Position numbers and translations under genes: made by a program
The notes under the pieces: model-generated
Told to the model about the DNA's origin: nothing
The model's database searches: none
The model's input: only the letters and a program-made list of their open reading frames with translations
Shown: one piece after another, positions 40,754 to 51,230 of the stretch
How the letters are laid out: every line of letters begins with the position of its first letter
How positions within the stretch are numbered: the first letter of the stretch is position 1
Source of the DNA: Selaginella moellendorffii
Lineage: Eukaryota > Streptophyta > Lycopodiopsida > Selaginellales > Selaginellaceae
NCBI RefSeq assembly: GCF_000143415.4
Contig: NW_003314271.1
Span: 723,591 to 787,590, forward strand
DNA length: 64,000 bases
Reading direction: 5' to 3'

Positions 40754-41488
40754 TTACGTCATGTTAAAAACTGGGGTCTTGGTGAAGAATTCCGTGATCA
40801 CCAAAGCCAAGAAGCCAAGCATGGCAGTCCGCCCATTCCAGCGCTCTGCCATGGCTCTAAACGGGCCCAAGGATCGGCTATCGGGGCTCTCTCCCTTAAA
40901 CATGGGAACCAGCGACGCGTAAGCAAAGAGCTGTGCGACCGCCAAGAAGTTAAACAAGCCAAAGTTGCCTGGCGTGTAGAGCTGCTCGGCCACCGTTTGT
41001 CCCGTCACTCTCTCCACAGCAAATGCCCATAAGATTCCAACCATAGCCTGTTATGATAACATCAATGGAAAGAACAAGGGACTCCATGAATTTTGGAGAA
41101 GGGATGAACTTACCAGTCTGCCATTGATTGTCTCTGGACCAGCGCCATCGAATGCCATCAAGCTCGCGAACGACCGATCACCCGTCTCTGGCCGCCTCTC
41201 AATCTCAGGCCTCGGCCATAATGCTCCGGACGATGGCACCGCTCCAAACACGGACCTCTTCTCCGACTCGTTCTCTGCCTGGTTCTTGAGCACATCCTCG
41301 CGGGTGATATTCTTCTTGGTTTCGTCTAGAACGCTGCTGATCCCATCGCCTCGCCCATTTTCCGAGGAAGCTCTCACTGGCAGCAAGAATCCCAAGGAGC
41401 GACTTGATCGAGCCTTGGCTCCTCCGAGAGGAGTTTTAGAGAGCGAGGAAGGGATTGCCGCAATGCTGCTGCTTGTGGCGACGGCCAT
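40754..41488 (-). CDS. ELIP: Early light-induced protein, copy 3
   Basis: Exons 41488-41114 and 41047-40754, 222 residues. It starts MAVATSSSIAAIPSSLSKTP, and the linker lacks the Gly-Pro-Ala-Gly stretch of copies 1 and 2. Helix 2 is FNFLAVAQLFAYASLVPMF; helix 3 is AERWNGRTAMLGFLALVITE, followed by FFTKTPVFNMT. The chlorophyll-ligand motifs in helices 1 and 3 are intact. It is closer to copy 4 than to copies 1 and 2 (shared FFTKTP, TVAEQLYTP, SRSLGPFRAM), so the cluster arose by at least two duplication rounds. Confidence 0.92.
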
Positions 41489-41590
41489 TGCTCAAAACTG
41501 AAAGCTACAAAATTCGGAGGGAAATACAAACGCTTAAAGAATTGGATCGAATGTGAATCGCAAGATGACTAGACTGTTCTTGCTGCTCAA

Positions 41591-41680
41591 ATTTATATGA
41601 AACGGGGACCACACGTGGCAAAAACCCTGCCATTCGTGTGTCACGGAAAGAATCTCATATGTGTCGTAAGGTGGCGCGAG
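41591..41680 (-). promoter_or_regulatory. ELIP3 promoter: TATA box, G-box and conserved block
   Basis: TATAAAT at 41597-41591, CACGTG at 41617-41612 and the CGCCACCTTACGACACATATGAGAT block at about 41675-41650, matching the other ELIP promoters. Confidence 0.65.
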
Positions 41681-41699
41681 ATACTTATGAACACTATTA

Positions 41700-42760
41700 A
41701 AGAGTGAATCTTATGTTTCGAGCATGTCCATTTTTTGCTAGCAACCCAAATCAAGTATCCCAAAGAGAACGTGATGGTGGCGGAGGGGCTAAGGCGCAAA
41801 AATGTAGTAGTATCTGTGATCTCGACTCGGATCCCTCGCATTAGCTCCAGCTTCTCGCGCAAAAGACTTACAAGAAAGAAGAAACTCCAATGGGCTAGAT
41901 AAATTAGATAGATAGATGTTTTTTCAAGTCACCGCAGTGCTAAAGAGAACAATAAACAAGAAGAAGAAAAGAAGCAAGAGTGGATTGGATCCTGACCTAT
42001 TAGTGTCTTGAAATTCGAACTCACTCGAGGTTCAAATCTCATTCACTGCTCATAATAGTGTATGCCTGTGTTATTAATCACTACCCGGATGCCAGTGAAC
42101 TGGCTAGCTCGTCAAACAAAACACACTTGACGGGATCGAAAGGATTAGGCGACTGGGAGCATCTTCTTGGTCACAAGCCGGAGTAGAATCAAATTCTTGA
42201 GAGGAATCGATGTTGTAATTTGCTACTCCGCCATCAATGCGCCCAGTACTTGATGATGGGTCAGATCAATCGAGAGCTCTGCCGAGTGAAAACGTTATTC
42301 AGCTTTGCAGCGGCTGTTGTGTACTAGCCCGCCAAGGAGATTTCAGCACGAGCACTACGAAAATACAAAAGCGGAACATCCACGACCCAGCGCTCGTGTG
42401 AGCCGCCGCCGCAGCAGCAATCTAAAGCTCCACTCCTGCCATACCTCAAGTCCATTGCTCGGCATCCATGCTCTTGCTCGCCTCCATCCTATATGTATAA
42501 GCACAGCATGCTGTGTGGATTGGAGCCAAACGTTTTGGACTTAGCATAGGTCTAGCAGGAGATATTGTGCTGTGAGTTGCACAATGGTATATGGGAAGCT
42601 GGAATGGCTCTTGGCAAAACATCGAAATTCGGGCGAATGCAATCACGTTCCATTTGGAGACCCGTTTTAAGCTCATGTTTACAAGGTAAACGCAATAAAA
42701 TTAAAACTATGTTATAACAGAAATTTAATGAACAAAAATTTACAGACTCTCAGGTTGACA
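41700..42760. other. ELIP3-ELIP4 spacer with dispersed repeat fragment
   Basis: No supported gene. At about 42440-42625 a fragment recurs at about 46505-46640: ACGTTTTGGACTT, ATCTTGTGCTGTGAGTTGCA-type and GGAAGCTGGAATG words in the same order. The 3' flank of ELIP4 (42640-42760) is homologous to 40640-40753. Confidence 0.5.
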
Positions 42761-42761
42761 C

Positions 42762-43512
42762 TTACATCATGTTAAAAACTGGGGTCTTGGTGAAGAATTC
42801 TGTGAGCACCAAAGCGAGGAAGCCAAGCATGGCAGTCCGCCCATTCCAGCGCTCCGCCATGGCTCTAAACGGGCCCAAGGATCGGCTATCGGGGCTCTCT
42901 CCCTTAAACATGGGAACCAGCGACGCGTAAGCAAAGAGCTGTGCGACCGCCAAGAAGTTAAACAAGCCAAAGTTGCCTGGCGTGTAGAGCTGCTCAGCCA
43001 CTGTTTGTCCCGTCATTCTCTCCACAGCAAATGCCCACAAGATTCCAACCATGGCCTGTATCAATGGAAGAAAAACTTAGAACAAGGGACTCCACGGATC
43101 CAGGAACTTTGGAGGACGAGGAACTTACCAGTCTGCCATTGATTGTCTCTGGGCCAGCGCCATCGAATGACATCAAGCTCGCGAACGACCGATCGCCCGT
43201 CTCTGGCCGCCTCTCAATTTCAGGCCTAGGCCACAATGCTCCGGACGATGGCACCGCTCCGAACACGGACCTCTTCTCCGACTCATTCTCTGCCTGGTTC
43301 TTGAGCACATCCTCGCGGGTGATCTCCTTCTTGGTCTGGTCCAGAACGCTGCTGATCCCATCGCCTCGCCCATTGTCCGAGGAAGCTCTCACCGGCGGCA
43401 AGAATCCCAAGGAGCGACCGGATCGGGACTTGTAGGCGGAGGCTCCTCCGAGAGGAGTTTTAGAGAGCGAGGAAGGAATTACCGCAATGCTGCTGCTTGT
43501 GGCGAGGGCCAT
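42762..43512 (-). CDS. ELIP: Early light-induced protein, copy 4
   Basis: Exons 43512-43129 and 43055-42762, 225 residues. N terminus MALATSSSIAVIPSSLSKTP, chlorophyll-binding helices INGRL/AMVGILWAFAVERM and AERWNGRTAMLGFLALVLTE. The linker reads ISSVLDQTKKEITREDVLKN, a variant of the TKKNI(S/T)RE motif in the other copies. Its intron is the longest of the four (74 bp), with a small insertion next to the donor. It is the outermost member of the cluster and the only one whose G-box core is altered. Confidence 0.92.
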
Positions 43513-43617
43513 TGCTGAGGACTAGAAGCTACAAAAATTCGGTAGAAACGCTTTGAATTGGATCGCTGAAAGAGAATATGTGAATCGCAGGATGGCTAGA
43601 CTGTTCCCGACCCTCGA

Positions 43618-43705
43618 ATTTATACGAGGCGGAGACCACGCGTGGCAAAATCCCTGCCATTCCAGTGTCACCAAAAGAATCTCTTATGTGTCGTAAGGTG
43701 GCGCG
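43618..43705 (-). promoter_or_regulatory. ELIP4 promoter: TATA box, altered G-box and conserved block
   Basis: TATAAAT at 43624-43618 and the CGCCACCTTACGACACATAAGAGAT block at about 43705-43680 are kept. At the G-box position the sequence is CCACGCGTGG instead of CCACACGTGG, so the CACGTG core is lost (ACGCGT remains). Confidence 0.6.
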
Positions 43706-43719
43706 GAATACTTACCTTT

Positions 43720-44289
43720 ACCATGAACACTATTAAGACGTTTGAATCGATCTTTGAGCTCAAAACCAATTGGGGCTTGCCACTTCGGCAGCCGGCGGTA
43801 AATCCATCGAATGTTAGAACTAGTACCTGGATCAAGGTTGATCTCAGTTGATCGCAGGGGCTTCGCAAAAACCAGAAACTTCGATGATCTTGAGAGAACA
43901 AAACAAGAAGAAAAAGAGGAGGAGAGAAGAAAAGAGTGGACCTCCCACGCTCCTCTTGAAACTCGGCCTCAATCTTCTCGATAATTCTCGGCTACCACTT
44001 GATCTCTTGAGCCTGTCACGCAGATTAAGAGTGGTGCTAAAGCATAGCCAGCAAATGCTGGAAGAAAAGTAGTAAAATGGAAAGAGGGCGATGAACAGTA
44101 AAATAGAGAGCTTAAATTCCATGGGATGCCGATTTCAAGGCTTGCTCGATGGATGCTTGTGGCTTTGATTGTAACAGGCCCTTGATCCTCTGGAACCACG
44201 ATCTCTTCAGCGATTCCTCTACCTCTGGCGATGACGGCCCCAAGAGGAGGTAAAAAACCCTGGGGTTTAGGGTTCTTGGGGAGAGAGCT
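43720..44289. other. Spacer upstream of PORR gene
   Basis: Purine-rich AAGAAGAAAAAGAGGAGGAG tract at about 43903-43935, and a GGGGTTTAGGGTTCTTGG leader just before the PORR start. Minus-strand ORFs here have no recognisable domain. Confidence 0.4.
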
Positions 44290-45897
44290 ATGGTGGTGTT
44301 GGATTCCCCGCTGCGGTGGCTCACAGAGGCAGTGAAGCGGCGATCGCTGCAGCTGGCCACTGGATATTTCCATCCCGAGGAGCGCCGATGGATCGACCAG
44401 GCGCCGAAGCCGAAGCAGTCGAAATCCGGGCGATCTTTGTGGAAATGGATGCGGCTTCGCGAGATTCAGGTAGGATTTCACCTCTCCTTGCCTCCATTCT
44501 CGCGTCTCGGTAGAAATATCGAGATTGTCTCCTTTTCCCTCTCGCATTCCTCGATGGAATCCTTCCATCTTTGCGATTTTGATCTTCTTGCTTGCATTCT
44601 CCCATCTTGGAACCTTTCTGGTCATTGTATGCTAGAATTATCGAGATTTTCTCTCTTGTCGCGAAGTTTTTCTCTCGCATTTGTGGCTCCCATCCATCTT
44701 TTCTAAAACTTTTCTTCTTTTTTTTGTTGGCAAAGGATACAGGTGTGGATGAGAGACGGCGATCTGGAGAGCATTCGACGCAACGATCGAAGGATCGCAT
44801 ACATTAAGCGAGTGATGGAGTATCTGGTCAGTCACGAGCAGAAAGGAAGCGTTAACCTCCGAAAACTCCATGCAGTTGAAGGGCTGGACGACAATACCAA
44901 GCACGGGCTGAGAAGAAACGCGTGGAACTATCCGGGCTTCTTCATTGTCACGGTAAACAACAGGCAAAAGGAAGACTTGGTAGCTCTCACCGACAAGGCC
45001 AAGCAGCTCATGGAGGACGAGAGAAGAGCTCGATGGGATCGCGACGAGAGCTCTTGCGTCAAGATCCTCAAGAAGATACTGATGATGAGCCGGGACAGGA
45101 GGATCCGGCGATCGAAGCTCCACTGCCTGCAAGAGTACTACGCGTTTCCATACGACTACAACACTGGTTTTCTCGAGAGGCACCCGGACCACATCCGTCT
45201 CGTGGAAACTCCCAAGGATTCCTACGTCGAGCTGGTTTCGTGGGACCAAGAACTGGCAGTGACGGAACGAGAGAAAGCTGTGGCTCAGGGAAGGACTCCC
45301 AAAGAGCTTGGACAATGGGCCTTCGTCATCTCATATCCGGAAGGCTACACTCCAAACAGGGTCCGGCTCGAGCAGCTCGACAATTTCCAGAGGTTACCAT
45401 TTCCATCGCCTTACGAGTTCTCCCAGCGGGCTTTCGACACTCCAGTGGGGCAGAAGGAGGCCCTCGGGATCTTCCACGAGCTCCTGAGCTTTACCGTGGA
45501 GAAGAGAGCGCTCGTCTCGGATTTCACCACCTTGGCTGGCAGTCTCAACATACCACGTTACTTCTCGGACTCGCTCCTGAGCTGCCACCCGGGGATCTTC
45601 TACGTGAGCAAGTGGAAGAACCAGCACTACGTTTTCCTGCGAGAGGCATACCGAGGAAAGAATCTGGTGGCTGAAGAAGTCGATCCCTTGGTAACCATCA
45701 GAAGGCGCTACTTGGAGCTGATGAAGCCCAAGCCGGAGAAGCTACACTTGAGCTCGAGAGACGAGGACTACCTTTACGTACCAATCTCGAAGCGTGGGAT
45801 CACGTCCAACCAAGGTAAGTGGTTTATCATAGTCGCAAAGGGAAGTAACGCATCGCCTCCTCTGACAGAATCCATGGGTTTAATCAGGAGCTTGTAA
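44290..45897 (+). CDS. PORR-domain plant organelle RNA recognition protein
   Basis: Exon 1 (44290-44469) starts MVVLDSPLRWLTEAVKRRSL and ends REIQ; the intron is about 270 bp, long for this window. Exon 2 from 44743 continues VWMRDGDLESIRRNDRRI. The PORR domain (DUF860) is recognisable throughout: NAWNYPGFFIVTVN, KILMMSRDRRIRRSKLHCLQ, FPSPYEFSQRAFDTPVGQKE, ALGIFHELLSFTVEKRALVS, LLSCHPGIFYVSKWKNQHYV and FLREAYRGKNLV. Members bind group II introns or other organellar RNAs in mitochondria or plastids. A final 54 bp GT-AG intron (45815-45868) is in frame with no stop, so spliced and unspliced messages differ by 18 residues and share the stop at 45897. Confidence 0.88.
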
Positions 45898-47951
45898 CAA
45901 GTGCTGCGATCAAACAGGTTGACGAGACACTCTTAAGATCAAACGCGGTCCCAGGATGAAGCCGCGAGAGCAAACAAAATGACAAGACAACTTTCTGTTT
46001 CAAGATGAAGCGAATGTCTTAGGAATGTCTCATGGCTTCTTCAGCTCCAAACCGTCCAGCCACAGACTTCCAAACATCGTCCGGTAGATCATTGGCTTTT
46101 GACTTTCCAGCACCCACCCCCACAGGTTCTAGGAGGACAAAGCAAATCGAGCCAACCGGCAAGCCTACCATATAATTGTTCCAACATAGGAAGTATGTGT
46201 GCGTTTATTATTTTATCACCACCCGGATAACCGATGAACTGGCTATCACGCAAGGGCTTTGGGCAAGAGGTGCCGGTGTCGATTAGCCAGACGCCCAAAC
46301 AAAACACGTGGCTCTAGTCTTTTTGCTAAATTATATTTACTGTAAACGTGGCATTTTCTCAGTCCCGTAAAAGTAAAAAAAGTATGAAGCATGAGTAAAC
46401 ATTCTGGCAGCAACAAAGATGGAAAACCCATTCTCTTAGCGTCTCTTTTTAGGTTTTCCTTTGCAATTGACGCGAGCGCCGGGTCGCGGAGGTATGAGAC
46501 GGTGTGGGTTGGTGCGAAGACGTTTTGGACTTGGATGCGATCGAGGAGGGGAATGCCAGTTGCTGGATATCTTGTGCTGTGAGTTGCATGGAGGTACATT
46601 GGAAGCTGGAATGCCCTCTTGATCTCCAGGCAGCTGTTGGCAAGAGAAAACAGGCTGATTCGGGTTTCCTACAGGGCAAGCTTAAGACATTGGAACTTAT
46701 GGCGCCTTGTTAGAGCAGCACAAGTTAATTAGATGCAGACTTTCGCCATCTCTCGTGTGCATGGAGATTCCGAGTGACGAGGTAATGAAGAAGAATGGTA
46801 TGCACGTTTCCAGTCATCACAGCGGTCACATGTGACGTGGGTGATCTCGGTGACAAGAGTTGCTTTGATCCTCAGGGAGTTTTCAGTGGGCAGGAGTTAA
46901 GTCGATGTGTTCTAGTTCTTGGATATGACGTGCGTCCTGGATCCTTGTCGATCCTACGCGCACAACAAAACTTTTCTGAGATACACGCGACTCGGGGATG
47001 GTTATGGCAACACATTATGGAGTTGACCAAACTTCCCCCGAACCTAAATTTTGTTTGGCTCGCGAGTCAAATACGAGTTAGAGTGGGAGCCGCAATTGAG
47101 TGGATTTAGAGTGACATTTGTGACTTCACTCCAAATTCACTTGCATAAACGCTCTACGACTTGCCTTAAAGAAGAAACTCCGAGAGAAAACAGGACCTAT
47201 GATCCAAATCCTTGGACACATAAAAAGCGTAGACATGTATTATCATCACTGAGGTGCAGGGTCGAACACGAGGTTCTGTTTACCATATAAACGTGGCACC
47301 ATTCGATCCGCCAAAAGAAAAAGACAAAATTTTCTTGACGAAGACGATCCACGATGACTGAGGGCTTTTCATCTTGAAGCACGATGCATCGGTCCAATCT
47401 ACTTTGGCACTGCTTTACTTGATACTTTGGCGAAGCTCTAATTGATCCGTCGAGGCAGTGAGTTAGAGCGCTGGATCATCTGGCGCGCGGTCTTTGGCCG
47501 TGGCCAATTGCACATTTTCTATTTCATGGAGGGATTGCATCGTAAATGGTGGTTGGCGGTCATCCAACGGCCAGGGAGACGTTCTCCAGAGTTAGTAGAA
47601 AGGCGCGGTGGATGCGCATGAGCCTCTTGTTTTAGTCTCAGCGAAGCGTGTGGTTTTGGTGCAAAGCAACGCAGATATTTGCCCTGCGCTTCAAGGGTTT
47701 GAGCGAGGAAAGAAGGCGCGGCCGCGCAGCGCCTACATTCTTTTCTCTCGATCGCGATCGATCTTGTCCAGGTTCGAAATTTTGCGGTGACTGGCGGAAT
47801 GATCTTCTGGAAGAAATGGAGGCGGCGCTGGAATTCCTGCTCGGTTGAGGTGCGTTGCCATTTGAAAATTTCTTTCGCTGCTGGATTTCTGGAACAATAG
47901 GTATCGCCAATAGCGGTATGAGTTTCGTGAGGAGAGGCTCTCATTTGGTTT
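45898..47951. other. Gene-poor region with repeat fragment
   Basis: Contains the second copy (about 46190-46640) of the repeat at 42060-42625; on the minus strand the copy is open for 117 codons (46246-46599) with no domain I recognise. The plus-strand ORF at 46795-47109 is also unassigned. The 3' part is probably 5' untranslated leader of the RUP-like gene. No RNA gene found. Confidence 0.4.
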
Positions 47952-49404
47952 ATGGAGGTAATGTCAAAGATATCTTTGCGCGATCAGAGCCTTTTTCTCG
48001 CGGCAGGTGTCCAATGGAGCAATCGGGCAGAGAGGAGGCGGTGGAGGAACGCTGCTTTGCATTCCCAGCGACACGCTCGCAGATGATAAACGGCTGAAGA
48101 AACGTTCGCGCAGGCTGCTCGTCTCGGATAGCACTGGCGAGTCCCACAACAATGCGAAGCGATCGGCAGCAATGTACTCCACAGCTTTCAACTTCAAGCT
48201 CTCGGGGACCACGAAAACTTATCCCGGGACCAGCACTACCAACAGCTCTTTGGACCGGTCAGTGGATTCATCGGGAATGCCGGAGCCGGAGCCGTGTGAT
48301 CAGTCCAAGCACGAAACGTGGGAGTTTGAGACGCTGGTCCCGTTTAGCTGCGAAACGCCATCGCTGCTGTCGTCGGACGTGATCTCCACGATCGACTACG
48401 ATGAAACCGGACAGCTGATAGCTACTGGTGGGCTGGCAAGGAAGATCAGGATTTGCTCGTACCAGGAGCTAGTGAACGGGATGGGAAGGGAGTGTTTCCA
48501 GGGACGCAACGTGAAAAACCTCTTCACCACCATTTGCATGCCGGCAAAGCTAAGCAGTCTCAAGTGGAGGCCGGGGAGCTCCGAGGTGATCGCTTGCGGT
48601 GACTACGATGGCTCGGTCACGGAGTGGGACGTAGAGCACGGGGTCACGGTGAGTGAAAGATACGAGCACACGGGACGAACAGTGTGGAGCATCGACTACT
48701 GCAGAGACTTCCGGGGCCTGCTAGCGTCGGCGTCGAGCGACAGCACCGTGAGGTTTTGGAGCAGGAATGTGGAGCGGAGCGTTGGGATCATCAAGTCCCT
48801 TAAGCGGAACTCGATGTGCTGCGTGGAGTTCGGCCGCTCCTCCGGTCCCTGCTGCTACGTTGCCGTGGCCTGCGCCGACGCGAGTGTGTATCTGTATGAT
48901 ATGCGGAGCCTGGGGAGCCCAGTCGCGAACCTGCGGGGCCACGAGAGGTCCGTGAGCTACGTGAGATGGCTGGGCGAGAACAGCTTGGTGTCCTCGTCTC
49001 CAGACGGCACGATTCGACTGTGGGATATCGCCTCGACACTAACTGGTACCGGCGAGAGTTGGCACGCTCGGAACGACGAGCTGCCGATCGCGAGAACCTT
49101 TGGCTGTCACTCCAACACCAGGAACTTTGTTGGACTGTCTGTTGCGAGCTCCGGCGGCGGCTCCGGCGGGCTCATCGCGTCCGGGTCCGAGAACAACGAA
49201 GTCTTTGTGTACAGCTCTTCCGTCTCGGAGAGACCCGTCTTCCGGCACAAGTTCAACGATGCGGTCGTGCTGGATGATAAGGCCTTCGTGGGGTCGGTTT
49301 GCTGGACCAAGCAAGAAGATCACTTGTCCTTGATCTCGGCAAACTCCGAGGGCATTGTGCAGGTTATACGGGCCACAACAACAAAAACAGCGCGACATAC
49401 ATGA
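47952..49404 (+). CDS. RUP: RUP-like WD40 protein (repressor of UV-B photomorphogenesis family)
   Basis: The main exon (48007-49404) has no early in-frame ATG before 48172. A 2-codon first exon (ATG GAG at 47952-47957) joined through a 49 bp GT-AG intron would supply the start and is my preferred model. A Ser/Gly-rich N terminus is followed by WEFETLVPFSC, DVISTIDYDETGQLIATGGL and ARKIRICSYQELV. WD40 blades then follow: LSSLKWRPGSSEVIACGDYD, VWSIDYCRDFRGLLASASSD, VSYVRWLGENSLVSSSPDGT and IRLWDIA, plus a KAFVGSVCWTKQED end blade. The order and wording match RUP1/RUP2, the WD40 proteins that re-dimerise the UVR8 photoreceptor and counter COP1. COP1/SPA WD40 domains are the nearest alternative, but no RING or kinase part is present. 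Confidence 0.8.
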
Positions 49405-49696
49405 CACACGGACGCTGCTGAGGTTGGGCTTTTCTTTTCACAATTTCTTACACTGAATAACAGGACGAGAGAGTTCCCTTTTTCCCATTGGAAGAAAGAT
49501 GGTGGACACAACTAGACACACAGGTATCACATTTTACACATGGAATAACAGGAGTGGCTATTTCATACGTAGCACAGACACACAAGACAGCCAGCCTCAA
49601 GGGAGAAGAAAAATCGACTTGGAACCGAACCTCGCGAGTTAAATAAGTAAAAGAGCACAGCACTCAAAACAAAGACTGTTCTTGGTCAGTTGTCAC

Positions 49697-50506
49697 TCAG
49701 GCCCGATCCATGTCTTCGATCGAAGCCTCCGCTAGAGTCCGCTGCTGCTGCTCCCGCTGGGGAGACGATCCGTTCGCAAGCTGAAGGGAGCATCCGAGCT
49801 CAGGAGGAGGAGGCTGCTGCTGCTCTACGAAACAACTCTTTCCGGCCTCGATGAATCCAGCAGTGGGAGTTTGGACACCAAACAAGGGAGGCACCACAGG
49901 AGCAAATCCGAGCTGCTGGTGATCTCTGACTGGAGTGTGGTGCCTGGAGCTGGAGACGTCGAGCGGGTTCTCGGCCAGCGCCGGTGGCATTACCACCGCT
50001 TGCGAAGAACTCGGAGTGGTCGAGGAGGCCGGGACCGGGCTGGAAAGCCGAGCAGTGGCAGTAGCACCTCCAGCACCTCCGCGGCTTCCACCGGCAAATC
50101 TCACATTGGGAGCGATGTCGTTGGCGGTGGTGATGGGAACGCAAAGTCCCGGCCCAAACACGACGCCGCGGAGGATGGTGTCCGTCTCGCCCACCCGGAC
50201 GGTGAGAATGTAGCCGGCGTCGAAGGAGCCGTCGAGGACGCCATGGACCGACTGGCCGACGAGCGACGCGTCCACTCGTGGGGGGCTCAGTGGGTCGATC
50301 TTCCTCTTCCGGATCTTCCTGGCGGGGGTTGGACCGACGCCACCATTGGTGCCCAGCTGCGGGCTGGTGGCGGCAGCGGCGGCGATGGTGTCGCACTTCC
50401 GGGGCCGGCCTCTTCGTTTCTTCACTGGGGAGGCGGCGCCGCCCTCTTCCGGCGGCCGGGGGGTGCCGGTCTTCGGCGGATCAACGCCGGCGGGAGCATC
50501 CACCAT
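49697..50506 (-). CDS. AT-hook motif protein
   Basis: About 269 residues from ATG at 50506; the frame is open further upstream, but a tctttgctcag acceptor at about 50531 suggests the leader is spliced. Residues around 25-40 hold an AT-hook (VKKRRGRPRKCD), which binds the minor groove of AT-rich DNA. A conserved-looking globular block follows: GQSVHGVLDGSFDAGYILTV, then RVGETDTILRGVVFGPGLCV and PITTANDIAPNVRFAGG. The rest is Gly/Ser/Pro-rich with a late QQQPPPPELG stretch and a short acidic end (EASIEDMDRA). I have seen the FDAGYLL.V.VG..DT.LRG.VF block in plant AT-hook proteins, but cannot name its function. It is not an AHL protein; no PPC domain is present. Confidence 0.7.
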   Translation of the reverse strand: MVDAPAGVDPPKTGTPRPPEEGGAASPVKKRRGRPRKCDTIAAAAATSPQLGTNGGVGPTPARKIRKRKIDPLSPPRVDASLVGQSVHGVLDGSFDAGYILTVRVGETDTILRGVVFGPGLCVPITTANDIAPNVRFAGGSRGGAGGATATARLSSPVPASSTTPSSSQAVVMPPALAENPLDVSSSRHHTPVRDHQQLGFAPVVPPLFGVQTPTAGFIEAGKSCFVEQQQPPPPELGCSLQLANGSSPQREQQQRTLAEASIEDMDRA

Positions 50507-50559
50507 CGGCCTCAACTCGCGAGAAATAATCTGAGCAAAGAGGGAAGAAAAAAGAAACC

Positions 50560-51230
50560 AGTTTCTGAGAGTCCACCGATTAAAAAACAAATCAAGGAAC
50601 AGTGTGATTCTTTTGTTTGGAGCTCTAACTTGGAGTCAGCGAGGCATTCAGAGAGCTAAACTGATGGTTCCCAAAACACCCAAGAAAAAAGAAATCCCAA
50701 GATCGATTAAGAAAATGAACAAGCACTTTGGCTTCCGGTCAAACGAAACACAGGCAAACATTCCACGGCGCATGCGAAAGCGAGCCTCTTTTGACAAGGG
50801 AGACAAAGTCAATAGCAATGTAGCAACTGGAAAGATTCGATCTTGGCCAGCGGAAGCGCTCGCTAGGGTTTTGGGAGACAACAAAGAACCAAAACCAAGA
50901 CTAGAGAAGCAAGGAAACGCGAAGCAAGAAAATGCCCAAGAAGAGGAGAGAGAACAAGAACCTGTTGATCGCGATCAAGCGCGCTTCCTCCGCTCGCCCG
51001 CCACTCTCCCAAGCTTCTTTCTCCCCATGGCGGTAGCACGGACACCAATGCGCGCGCCGGTAACCTTAGCTTACCGCTTAATTAATGTCACAGAATGTAC
51101 ACCCACACTAGCAGAATATGCTCCTCGTAGACAGAAAATCCTTAGCTGACAGAATATACGACATTAACATATGCCATCGGATCTTTTTAAATTTAAATTT
51201 TGGGGTTTAGGATTTTAGGGTTCTTCCTCT
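50560..51230. other. 5' leader of AT-hook gene and intergenic spacer
   Basis: On the minus strand an ATG at 51028 opens MGRKKLGRVAGERRKRALIA. It runs into a possible donor (AACAG|gttctt, about 50961), and if joined to the acceptor near 50531 it terminates just before the AT-hook ATG, so it may be an upstream ORF. The remainder (51030-51230) is spacer to the next gene. Confidence 0.35.

Noticed and set aside
40754..41488. LHC antenna (Lhca/Lhcb) genes instead of ELIPs
   Set aside because: The proteins are too short, and the stromal helix and spacing follow the ELIP plan with the paired NGR.AM.G helices.
50960..51028. MADS-box start (MGRKKL...)
   Set aside because: After the first residues the sequence does not follow the MADS consensus (no I...N...R..TF.KRR pattern).
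50604..51149. 181-codon plus-strand frame with many Lys/Arg
   Set aside because: Lies over the leader of the minus-strand AT-hook gene; low complexity, no domain and no upstream promoter-like context.
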